Below, one piece after another: positions 1-5,468 of a stretch of 8,671 bases of DNA (within the stretch, counting starts at the first letter, position 1; each line of letters starts with the position of its first letter). A program made the position numbers and the translations under genes. Below the pieces are notes generated by a model. That model saw only the letters and a program-made list of their open reading frames with translations, was not told where the DNA came from and made no database searches. This DNA is from an uncultured Sphingomonadaceae bacterium (GTDB lineage: Bacteria > Pseudomonadota > Alphaproteobacteria > Sphingomonadales > Sphingomonadaceae), in assembly GCA_938016505.1 (NCBI GenBank), contig CALLWN010000004.1, positions 1 to 8,671 of the forward strand. The letters run 5' to 3'.

Positions 1-681
1 GCGCTCCGCTCCAAGGAAGACGCCCACGATTATCGCTACTTCCCCGAGCCCGACCTGCTGCCGCTCGAGCTCGACGAGGCGTTCATCGCCGCCTGCGCCG
101 AAAGCCTCCCCGAGCTGCCCAATGCCCGCCGCCGCCGCTACGAGTCCGATCTCGGTCTTTCGCCCTACGTCGCCGGCGTGCTCACCGCCGACATCGAGGA
201 GTCGCTCTGGTTCGAACTGCTGCTCGCCGAATCGGCGAAGCGGCAGGGCAGGGCGCCCCGCGAGGTCGCCGAGAAGGCCGCCAACTGGATGACGGGCGAG
301 CTGTTCGCAGCGCTTAAGCGGCTCGACAGGGGCGTGGCGGAGTCTCCCGTCACCCCGGCGCAGGGCGCCGAGCTCCTCGCCCTCGTCGCCGATGGCACGC
401 TTTCGGGCCCCTTGGCGAAGCAGGTGTTCGAGATCATGCTCGAGACGGGCGAGAACCCGTCGGCGATTGCCGAGGCCCGCGGCCTCAGGCAGGTCACCGA
501 CACCGGCGCGCTCGAGGCGACGATCACCGACGTGCTCGCCGCCAATGCCGACAAGGTCGCCGAGTATCGCGCCGGCAAGGACAAGCTGTTCGGCTTCTTC
601 GTCGGCCAGGTGATGAAGGCCAGCGGCGGCAAGGCCAGCCCGGCGCTGGTCAACGATCTCCTCCGCAGCGCCCTTGGCTGA
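1..681 (+). CDS. gatB: Aspartyl/glutamyl-tRNA amidotransferase subunit B, 3' part
   Basis: GatB is the tRNA-binding subunit of the cytoplasmic GatCAB complex, which converts misacylated Asp-tRNA(Asn) and Glu-tRNA(Gln) to Asn-tRNA(Asn) and Gln-tRNA(Gln). Only the C-terminal 226 codons are here, read in frame from base 1. Family members are roughly 480-500 residues, so about half lies off the left edge. The fragment opens with the end of the catalytic GatB_N domain (the SKEDAHDYRYFPEPDLLP signature, residues 4-21 of the fragment). A helical linker follows, then the YqeY-like tail domain from about residue 85. The ending has the family-typical GQVMKASGGKASPALVNDLL pattern followed by TGA. The tail helix is intact, so the gene looks functional. 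Its stop overlaps the next gene by 8 bp, suggesting co-transcription and translational coupling. Identity is very secure. Confidence 0.97.
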   Translation, partial: ALRSKEDAHDYRYFPEPDLLPLELDEAFIAACAESLPELPNARRRRYESDLGLSPYVAGVLTADIEESLWFELLLAESAKRQGRAPREVAEKAANWMTGELFAALKRLDRGVAESPVTPAQGAELLALVADGTLSGPLAKQVFEIMLETGENPSAIAEARGLRQVTDTGALEATITDVLAANADKVAEYRAGKDKLFGFFVGQVMKASGGKASPALVNDLLRSALG

Positions 682-2452
682 GACCCTCGCCGAGCGGAAG
701 CCTCGCTCCTGCTGGCGGGCGCTGGCGGGGTTTTCGCTCGGCTTCCGGATCGCCGAGGCGTTTCTGTTCCTGCCCGTTGCAGCGATTGCAGGCTCATGGC
801 TCGCCGGCGGGCCGGTCGTCGAGACGGCGGCGATCGTCCCGCTCCTGCTTTCGCCGCGCGGGCTCCTCCTTGTCGTGCTCGGCGGCAGCCTGTTCTTCGT
901 GCTGCGCTGGTTCGAGCATGCCGGTCTCTCGGCGATCGTCGGGGCGGCGTTCGCCGGGCAGGCGCTCGGCGCCGGTGCGGCCTTCCGGCAGGTGCTCGCC
1001 CGCCTGCCGGCACTCGCCGGCGCCGCGCTTGTGGTCACGCTCCGGGGTATCCTCGCCCTGCTGCCGCTTCTCCTTGCAGCCGGCACCGCGGCGGCCCTGC
1101 TGCTCGCCCGCCATGACATCAACTTCTACCTGGCGACTCGCCCGCCCCGGTTCATGGTCGCCATCGGCGCGGTCGCGCTCGCAGGCGCAGTCTCGGGCGC
1201 GCTTCTCGTCCGGCTGGTTGCCCGGGTCCGGCTGGCGGTGCAGACGGTCATGTTCGAAGACCTGCCGCCCCGGGCCGCCCTCGCCCGCAGCGCTGCGCTC
1301 ACCGCCGGCCACCGGGGCGAGGTCGTGGGCATCGCGCTCGCACTCGTCGTCCTGACCATCATCCTCGGAGCTGCGGCATCGGCCGCCGGTGTCGTCCTTG
1401 CCCGTCCCCTTCTCGCCGAGACGGCCAGCGCCGGCGCCCCGCTCGCGGCCCTGTTCGCCCTGCTTGTCCTCGTCCGCTCCGGGCTCGCCGCGGCCGCAAC
1501 CTGGATCGCCAGCGTGATCGATGCACGGATGTTCACGGGCCTCTACCTCCGCCTCGGCGGGTCCACGGCCCTTTCCGCGCCGCCGCGCGCCGCCACCGCC
1601 ACCGGTCGGGCGTCGGCGATCCTCGCCGCCGGGGCCGGCGCGCTCGCCATTGCAGCGAGCGGCGTCCAGATCGCCCTCGACGCGCTTGGCAAGCCGGAAG
1701 ATGTGAGCCTCCACGCCCACCGCGGCCTCGACGTCGAAGCCGCCGAGAACACCCGCATGGCCTTTCTCGCCGCCTTCGATGCCGGTGCCGACACGATCGA
1801 GACCGATGTCCAGCAGACCCGAGATGGCGCGCTGGTGCTGGTGCACGATGCCGATCTTGCCCGCCTCGCCGGCGTGCCGCGCAGGGTCTCGGCAATGACG
1901 CAGGCCGAAATTGCGGCCATCCGCCTGCCCGGCAGCGATCCCCGGATCGCGACGCTCGATGATGCGCTCAGCGCCGCGAGGGTGCGGGGAGGGCGGGTCA
2001 ACATCGAGCTCAAGACCTATCGCGACAGCCCGCCGGGGCTGGCGGCGAAGGTCGTGGCCGCAGTCCGCGCCGCCGGCATGGAAGACCGGGTGCTGGTCCA
2101 GTCCTTCTCGCTCGCCCAACTTGCCGAGGTGCGGCGGCTTGCGCCCGCAATCCCGGTGGGGTTTCTGGTGTCGGTCCCGGCAGGGTCGCTTCGCGGGCTC
2201 GGCGTGGATTTTCTCTCGGTCGAACGCAACCGGGTCAACCCCGCCCTGCTCGCGCTCGCCCGCCGCGAGGGACTCGAGGTCCTGGCCTGGAATGTCACCA
2301 CCGAGGCCGACATGCGCCGTCTCCTCGAACTCGGGATCGATGGCCTCATCATCGACGATGTCGCAACCGCGGTCGCGGTCCGCAGGTCGCTCGCCGCCGA
2401 GGATCCAGCGCGGCGCACCGCGCGGCAGATGCTCCGGCTGCTCGGCGGCTGA
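674..2452 (+). CDS. Multi-pass membrane protein with C-terminal glycerophosphodiester phosphodiesterase domain
   Basis: This is a 592-residue protein in two parts. Residues 1 to about 335 are hydrophobic, with roughly seven likely membrane segments (near 22-44, 60-80, 112-146, 161-185, 216-247, 252-280 and 312-334). They resemble the membrane domain found in front of some bacterial GDPD enzymes. Residues about 345-570 form a GDPD domain with H349-R350-G351, E359-N360-T361, E376 and D378, H391-D392, E445 and K447, and a late W539-N540. These match the metal-binding and catalytic pattern of enzymes that hydrolyse glycerophosphodiesters to glycerol-3-phosphate plus an alcohol. The likely role is lipid or headgroup turnover at the membrane; the substrate is not visible. 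The start is TTG at 674. The frame is closed by a TGA at 614-616 and I found no other ATG, GTG or TTG in frame between, so TTG is the first possible start. No clear Shine-Dalgarno is seen, which fits coupling to gatB. The first in-frame ATG is at codon 161 and would delete several membrane segments. Confidence 0.88.
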   Translation: MAETLAERKPRSCWRALAGFSLGFRIAEAFLFLPVAAIAGSWLAGGPVVETAAIVPLLLSPRGLLLVVLGGSLFFVLRWFEHAGLSAIVGAAFAGQALGAGAAFRQVLARLPALAGAALVVTLRGILALLPLLLAAGTAAALLLARHDINFYLATRPPRFMVAIGAVALAGAVSGALLVRLVARVRLAVQTVMFEDLPPRAALARSAALTAGHRGEVVGIALALVVLTIILGAAASAAGVVLARPLLAETASAGAPLAALFALLVLVRSGLAAAATWIASVIDARMFTGLYLRLGGSTALSAPPRAATATGRASAILAAGAGALAIAASGVQIALDALGKPEDVSLHAHRGLDVEAAENTRMAFLAAFDAGADTIETDVQQTRDGALVLVHDADLARLAGVPRRVSAMTQAEIAAIRLPGSDPRIATLDDALSAARVRGGRVNIELKTYRDSPPGLAAKVVAAVRAAGMEDRVLVQSFSLAQLAEVRRLAPAIPVGFLVSVPAGSLRGLGVDFLSVERNRVNPALLALARREGLEVLAWNVTTEADMRRLLELGIDGLIIDDVATAVAVRRSLAAEDPARRTARQMLRLLGG

Positions 2453-2462
2453 AGCGTCAGCC
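2447..2462. repeat. Perfect inverted repeat spanning both convergent stop codons
   Basis: GGCTGA (2447-2452), loop AGCG (2453-2456), TCAGCC (2457-2462). The left arm ends with the TGA of the phosphodiesterase gene. The right arm begins with TCA, the reverse complement of the serB TGA. The loop is the whole intergenic spacer. The 6-bp stem is symmetric, so it would form in transcripts of either strand. There is no T-run on either side, so it is not a classical intrinsic terminator. Possible roles are a weak bidirectional pause or 3'-end stabiliser; that function is inference. Confidence 0.5.
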
Positions 2463-3347
2463 CGGCACCCACGATGCGCGCGGGATACCCTGCGCGAGGA
2501 GGATGGCGGTCAGGTCCGCGTGCCGGATGTGGGCGTCAGCCGCGGCGGCCGTGCGCGGCTTGGCGTGATAGGCGATGCCCAGACCAGCGGCTTCCAGCAT
2601 CGGAATGTCGTTTGCGCCATCGCCGATCGCCAGCACCTCCTGCTCGCCAAGACCGAGCGCCTCGCGTTCGGCCAGCAGCACCTCGCGCTTCACCCGCGAA
2701 TCGACGATCGGTTTCCTGACCGTGCCGGCCAGCTTCCCGTCGTGGATGTCGAGCTGGTTGGCCACCTGCCGATCGAACCCGGCCCAGCCGGCCACGGTCT
2801 CGGTAAAGGCGGTGAACCCGCCCGAAACCAGCACCGTCCGGCAGCCGTGCGCGCGCAGCGTTGCGAGCAGCGTGCGCGCGCCGGGGTTCAGCCGGATCCG
2901 CGTCGCCAGCGCTTCGGCAATCACCTCCGCATCGAGGCCGGCAAGCGCTGCCACCCGGGCGTCGAGCGCGGCCTCGAAGTCGAGCTCGCCGCGCATCGCA
3001 GCTTCGGTGATGGCAGCAATCTCGGCTTTCCTGCCGGCAAAGTCCGCAAGCTCGTCGATGCATTCCTGGCCGATGATGGTCGAATCCATGTCGGCCACCA
3101 GCAGCCGCCTGAGTCTCGGCGCATCGGCCGGCTGCACGATCACGTCGAAGTCCCGCGCATCCGCCTCGATTGCCGCGCGCGCCGTGGCCCGGTCGAGCCC
3201 GGTGCAGCCCAGGTCCTGCGCCCGGGGAAGGTCGAATGGCGCGTGGTCCCCGACGCAGCCACCGGCAAGGCCGATCGCCACCTGCACTGCAGCCAGGGCC
3301 TGCCGCCACTTGCCGTCGGGGGTGATGATGGTCACGACAAGGTCCAT
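2457..3347 (-). CDS. serB: Phosphoserine phosphatase SerB
   Basis: SerB is a HAD-superfamily phosphatase that hydrolyses O-phospho-L-serine to L-serine, the last step of the phosphorylated serine pathway in the cytoplasm. With the start at 3347 it is 296 residues, normal for the alphaproteobacterial form. Residues 1 to about 80 are a degenerate ACT-like regulatory region. The catalytic domain follows with motif I D86-M-D88-S-T90 (nucleophile D86, acid/base D88), the E95-C-I-D-E-L cap segment, motif II S175-G-G, a lysine near 220 (RVKREVL) and motif III/IV G242-D-G-A-N-D247. The frame stays open upstream, with ATGs at 3371 and 3446. The 3347 ATG is chosen because GGAGG lies 7 nt before it and the protein then begins MDLVVTI, as expected for the family. 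The gene converges on the phosphodiesterase gene with a 4-nt gap, and its ATG interlocks with that of miaA. No promoter can be pointed to with confidence; it must lie inside miaA. Confidence 0.96.
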   Translation of the reverse strand: MDLVVTIITPDGKWRQALAAVQVAIGLAGGCVGDHAPFDLPRAQDLGCTGLDRATARAAIEADARDFDVIVQPADAPRLRRLLVADMDSTIIGQECIDELADFAGRKAEIAAITEAAMRGELDFEAALDARVAALAGLDAEVIAEALATRIRLNPGARTLLATLRAHGCRTVLVSGGFTAFTETVAGWAGFDRQVANQLDIHDGKLAGTVRKPIVDSRVKREVLLAEREALGLGEQEVLAIGDGANDIPMLEAAGLGIAYHAKPRTAAAADAHIRHADLTAILLAQGIPRASWVPG

Positions 3348-3349
3348 GG
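3344..3349. other. CCATGG palindrome holding the interlocked start codons of serB and miaA
   Basis: The miaA ATG occupies 3346-3348 on the plus strand and the serB ATG occupies 3347-3345 on the minus strand, so the two divergent genes share bases 3346 and 3347. The palindrome CCATGG makes this possible. No untranslated space is left between the coding regions. The serB start is well supported by its Shine-Dalgarno; the miaA start is somewhat less certain. Confidence 0.7.
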
Positions 3350-4275
3350 GCAAGCCTCCGCTCCTCGTCATCGCAGGGCCCACTGCCAGCGGCAAGTCGG
3401 CCCTGGCGCTCGAGATCGCCCGCACGCAGGGCGGCGTGCTCATCAACGCGGATGCAAGCCAGCTCTACCAGCCGCTGCGCATCCTCTCCGCCCGCCCCAC
3501 CCCGGCCGAGGAAGCCGTGGTCCCCCACCGGCTCTTCGGCATCCTCTCGGGCCACCAGGCCTGCTCGGCTGCGCAATGGGCGGCGCTGGCCCGCCAGGAA
3601 ATCGCGCAGGCGCATGCCGCCAGCCGGCTTCCCATCCTGGTGGGCGGTACCGGCCTCTATCTCCGCACCCTCATCGGGGGGATTGCCCCGGTCCCGCCCA
3701 TTCCCGAAACCATCCGCGCGGCCGTGCGCGCACTGCCGGCACCCGCCGTGCGCGCCGCGCTCGAGGCCGAGGATCCGGCGATGGCCGCCCGGCTCCACCC
3801 GCGGGACCCGCAGCGCAACGCCCGGGCGCTGGAAGTGATCCGCGCGACCGGCCGCTCGCTCCTTGAATGGCAGCGCCAGCACAGCGGCGGGATCGGCTGC
3901 GATGTCGCGCTCGATGCCCGGCTGCTGCTGCCCGACCGGGCGACACTCGCCGCCCGGATCGACGCCCGCTTCGATGCGATGATGGCCGCCGGCGCGCTCG
4001 ACGAGGTTCGCGCGCTCCTCGCGCTCGACCTGCCAGCGGGCTCCCCCGTCCTGAAGGCGCTCGGAGTTCCGCCGCTTGCCCGGCACCTCAGGGGCGAGCT
4101 CCCGCTGGCAGCCGCCGTCGCGGACGCAAAGCGCCAGACCCGCGCCTATGCCAAGCGGCAGCGCACGTGGTTCGCCTCGGGCGGGCAGGCGCGTGGCTGG
4201 CTTGCGACTGCAATACGGTTGCGGGAGTCCCCATCCATTGTTAACCTCTCGCCTCAGCAGGAGGGACTATCATGA
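3346..4275 (+). CDS. miaA: tRNA dimethylallyltransferase MiaA
   Basis: MiaA transfers a dimethylallyl group from DMAPP to N6 of adenosine 37 in tRNAs that read codons starting with U. The protein is 309 residues, the usual size. The P-loop GPTASGKS is at residues 11-18. The substrate-site segment D36-A-S-Q-L-Y41 follows, then a family-typical ILSARPTPAEE stretch, the GGTGLYL motif at 100-106, and near the C-terminus the TRAYAKRQRTWF signature (265-276). The chosen ATG at 3346 gives the usual short lead before the P-loop. In-frame alternatives are GTG 3322, ATG 3325 and ATG 3328; GGGGG at 3318-3322 is placed 5 nt before 3328, while AAGG at 3339-3342 is only 3 nt before 3346, so the start is uncertain by up to 8 codons. 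The stop overlaps the next gene by 4 bp (ATGA), implying one transcript and translational coupling. Confidence 0.96.
   Translation: MGKPPLLVIAGPTASGKSALALEIARTQGGVLINADASQLYQPLRILSARPTPAEEAVVPHRLFGILSGHQACSAAQWAALARQEIAQAHAASRLPILVGGTGLYLRTLIGGIAPVPPIPETIRAAVRALPAPAVRAALEAEDPAMAARLHPRDPQRNARALEVIRATGRSLLEWQRQHSGGIGCDVALDARLLLPDRATLAARIDARFDAMMAAGALDEVRALLALDLPAGSPVLKALGVPPLARHLRGELPLAAAVADAKRQTRAYAKRQRTWFASGGQARGWLATAIRLRESPSIVNLSPQQEGLS
3355..3359 (-). promoter_or_regulatory. Shine-Dalgarno of serB
   Basis: On the minus strand GGAGG sits 7 nt before the ATG at 3347, ideal spacing. It decides the serB start over the in-frame upstream ATGs at 3371 and 3446. On the plus strand the same bases are coding sequence of miaA codons 4-5, so both reading and ribosome binding constrain these bases. 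Confidence 0.75.
4259..4264 (+). promoter_or_regulatory. Shine-Dalgarno of the PEP-CTERM hydrolase gene
   Basis: AGGAGG lies 7 nt before the ATG at 4272, inside the last codons of miaA. It is a near-consensus site, stronger than that of most genes in the window, so the hydrolase can recruit ribosomes independently as well as through coupling to miaA. Confidence 0.8.
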
Positions 4276-5294
4276 CAGCCATTCGCGCCCTTGCCGTCGC
4301 CGTCGGGGTGGCGGTCGCTGCCTCGCCCGCGTTCGCCCTCGCCCCCAGCCAGTTCATCATCTTCGGCGACAGCTTCATCGACGCAGGCTCGGTCTGGCAG
4401 TTCAGCGGCAACAGCCTGCCGCCGCTCGGCCAGGGCTTCTGGTACGGCCGCTGGTCTGACGGGCCGAGCTGGGCCGATTACCTCGGCTACGCCAGTTTCG
4501 GCCGGCCCACGCCCGCCTTCAACATCGGCGCCGCGCCCGGCACGCTGCCGCCGCCCTTCGTGCCCGGCGCCACCAATTTCGCCGTGGGCGGGGCGCGCGG
4601 CTCCTTCGATGATGTGCAGGCGCTGGGCGTGATCCCCTCGCTTCCCACCCAGCTCGACATCTTCCGGGCCTATCTGCTGCTCACCGGCCAAAGCTTCGAC
4701 CCTGACGCCCTCTACGTCATCAACTTCGGCAACAACGACGTGAACCTGATCCAGTCGCTGGCCGGCGATCCGGCCGCGCAGATGATGGTGGCCAACGCCT
4801 ATGTCACCAACATGACGGGCGCGGTCGCCGGCCTTTCGGCAGCGGGCGCCAGGAACATCCTCATCCTCGGCGTCCCCAACCCGTCCGAGGCGGAAGGGGT
4901 CGCACTCCAGGCCGCGCTCGATCTGTCGCTCGACGCGCTCGCGCCTGCCCTCGCCCCGTGGACCACGCTCCACCGCTTCGACTATTTCGCCTTCTTCGAC
5001 GCGCTTGTGGCGAATCCGGCGCGGTTCGGCCTTCCTGCAACCCTCATCACCGATCCGAACCGCTTCTGCCTTGCAGAGGTGTTCCCCGCGCAGCTCGGGA
5101 TGGACTGTTCCAACCATCTCCTGTTCGACGGCATCCACGTCACGCGCGGCGTGCACAAGGCGCTGTCGGTCGAGATCGGGCGCCTCGTCGGCCTTGCCGT
5201 CGTGCCGGAGCCCGCCAGCTGGGCGATGCTCATTGCCGGCTTCGGGCTCGTCGGCAGCGCACTGCGTCGCCGGCGGCAGACGCTCGCCGGCTGA
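4272..5294 (+). CDS. Secreted SGNH/GDSL-family hydrolase with PEPxxWA-CTERM sorting tail
   Basis: This is a 340-residue exported protein. Residues 1-22 form a signal peptide (one Arg, an Ala/Val core, then SPAFA with likely cleavage after residue 22). The SGNH hydrolase blocks follow: block I FGDSF (31-35, nucleophile S34), the WSDGPSWADY segment (61-70), block II NFAVGGARG with glycines 106-107, block III G153-N-N-D156, and block V D286-G-I-H289. These residues form the oxyanion hole and the Ser-Asp-His catalytic set of GDSL esterases and lipases. C266 and C279 could form a disulfide. The tail VPEPASWAMLIAGFGLV (311-327) followed by RRRR (332-335) is a PEPxxWA-CTERM sorting signal, processed by an exosortase in this kind of system; no exosortase is in the window. 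The likely role is an ester or polysaccharide-ester hydrolase at or outside the outer envelope; the substrate is unknown. It overlaps miaA by ATGA, an unexpected partner for a housekeeping tRNA gene. Confidence 0.9.
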   Translation: MTAIRALAVAVGVAVAASPAFALAPSQFIIFGDSFIDAGSVWQFSGNSLPPLGQGFWYGRWSDGPSWADYLGYASFGRPTPAFNIGAAPGTLPPPFVPGATNFAVGGARGSFDDVQALGVIPSLPTQLDIFRAYLLLTGQSFDPDALYVINFGNNDVNLIQSLAGDPAAQMMVANAYVTNMTGAVAGLSAAGARNILILGVPNPSEAEGVALQAALDLSLDALAPALAPWTTLHRFDYFAFFDALVANPARFGLPATLITDPNRFCLAEVFPAQLGMDCSNHLLFDGIHVTRGVHKALSVEIGRLVGLAVVPEPASWAMLIAGFGLVGSALRRRRQTLAG

Positions 5295-5308
5295 CCTGTG
5301 GCACGACG

Positions 5309-5325
5309 GCAACGCTTGTTGCAAC
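5309..5325. repeat. Nested dyads GCAAC-N4-GTTGC and GTTGCAAC
   Basis: GCAAC (5309-5313), GCTT, GTTGC (5318-5322) gives a 5-bp stem. The second arm is also the left half of the 8-bp palindrome GTTGCAAC (5318-5325), so the GCAAC unit occurs three times in alternating orientation. There is no following T-run, so a terminator is unlikely. It could be a regulator binding site or chance. Confidence 0.3.
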
Positions 5326-5367
5326 TTCAGGCCAGATACCGACAATATCATTATACTCACGGCTTAT

Positions 5368-5384
5368 TCCATGTCATCAATGGA
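5368..5384. repeat. Dyad TCCAT-N7-ATGGA upstream of ilvB
   Basis: A 17-bp interrupted palindrome (5368-5372 with 5380-5384) ends 11 nt before the TTGACA -35 candidate and is followed by TTTT. The spacing is compatible with an operator for a dimeric regulator. A weak terminator is possible but the stem is short and AT-rich. No regulator can be named. Confidence 0.3.
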
Positions 5385-5395
5385 TTTTCCCGGCG

Positions 5396-5424
5396 TTGAC
5401 ATGTGCCGATTCGCTCCCTAGCCA
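5396..5424 (+). promoter_or_regulatory. Candidate promoter of ilvBNC
   Basis: A perfect -35 TTGACA (5396-5401) is followed after 16-17 nt by CTAGCC/TAGCCA (5418-5424), a poor -10 that keeps only the initial TA. If used, transcription would begin near 5431 and leave a leader of about 38 nt before ilvB. Alphaproteobacterial -10 elements are often weak, so this is plausible but unproven. TATACT at 5352-5357 is the alternative -10. Confidence 0.4.
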
Positions 5425-5435
5425 GCCCGCCTTCC

Positions 5436-5449
5436 GCGGCGGTTGCCGC
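5436..5449 (+). other. Small hairpin just upstream of the ilvB Shine-Dalgarno
   Basis: GCGGC, loop GGTT, GCCGC forms a perfect 5-bp all-GC stem ending 7 nt before the Shine-Dalgarno. It lies in the putative leader and might affect ribosome access; chance is also likely in DNA this GC-rich. Confidence 0.3.
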
Positions 5450-5456
5450 ATGTGCG

Positions 5457-5462
5457 AAGGGA
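5457..5462 (+). promoter_or_regulatory. Shine-Dalgarno of ilvB
   Basis: AAGGGA lies 6 nt before the ATG at 5469. An in-frame TGA at 5463-5465, between this site and the ATG, excludes any longer ilvB protein, so the start is fixed. Confidence 0.7.
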
Positions 5463-5468
5463 TGAACC

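Larger units (their letters stand above)
5295..5468. other. Intergenic region upstream of the ilv operon
   Basis: This 174-nt gap is the only sizeable non-coding stretch. Its middle (about 5318-5400) is visibly richer in A and T than the coding DNA around it. It holds GCAAC/GTTGC and TCCAT/ATGGA dyads, a -10-like TATACT at 5352-5357 without a matching -35, a perfect TTGACA at 5396-5401, a small hairpin at 5436-5449 and the ilvB Shine-Dalgarno. No intrinsic terminator with a convincing T-run is visible for the upstream gene. It most likely carries the ilvBNC promoter and control sites. Confidence 0.7.

Noticed and set aside
794..2119. Long open frame (441 codons) on the minus strand opposite the phosphodiesterase gene
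   Set aside because: Its product is rich in Gly, Arg, Glu and Asp without domains or hydrophobic core pattern, as expected for the complement of GC-rich codons. The plus strand has a clear GDPD protein.
2575..3345. N-terminal extension of miaA by 257 codons
   Set aside because: The extension is antisense to serB and of low complexity. MiaA proteins start shortly before the P-loop, as at 3346.
1911..3866. Plus-strand open frame of 651 codons running through three genes
   Set aside because: It crosses the phosphodiesterase, serB and miaA in wrong frames or antisense and is Arg/Pro/Ser-rich throughout; an artefact of high GC.
2536..4086. Open frame (516 codons) on the minus strand across serB and opposite miaA
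   Set aside because: It is out of frame with serB and its product is low-complexity Arg/Gly-rich. Stop codons are rare by chance at this GC content.
5309..5322. Intrinsic terminator for the hydrolase gene
   Set aside because: The stem is only 5 bp and is followed by AACTTCAGG, without a T-run.
4254..5360. Open frame (368 codons) on the minus strand opposite the PEP-CTERM hydrolase
   Set aside because: No recognisable motif and a shadow-like composition; the plus strand has a signal peptide, catalytic blocks and a sorting tail.
5341..5421. Possible ilv leader peptide with three Ile and one Leu codon in a row (5347-5358)
   Set aside because: No ATG, GTG or TTG lies in frame just upstream of the Ile codons, no terminator hairpin with a T-run follows, and the TTGACA promoter candidate would begin transcription downstream of it. 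The only start-led piece close to ilvB encodes MCRFAP, with no branched-chain residues.
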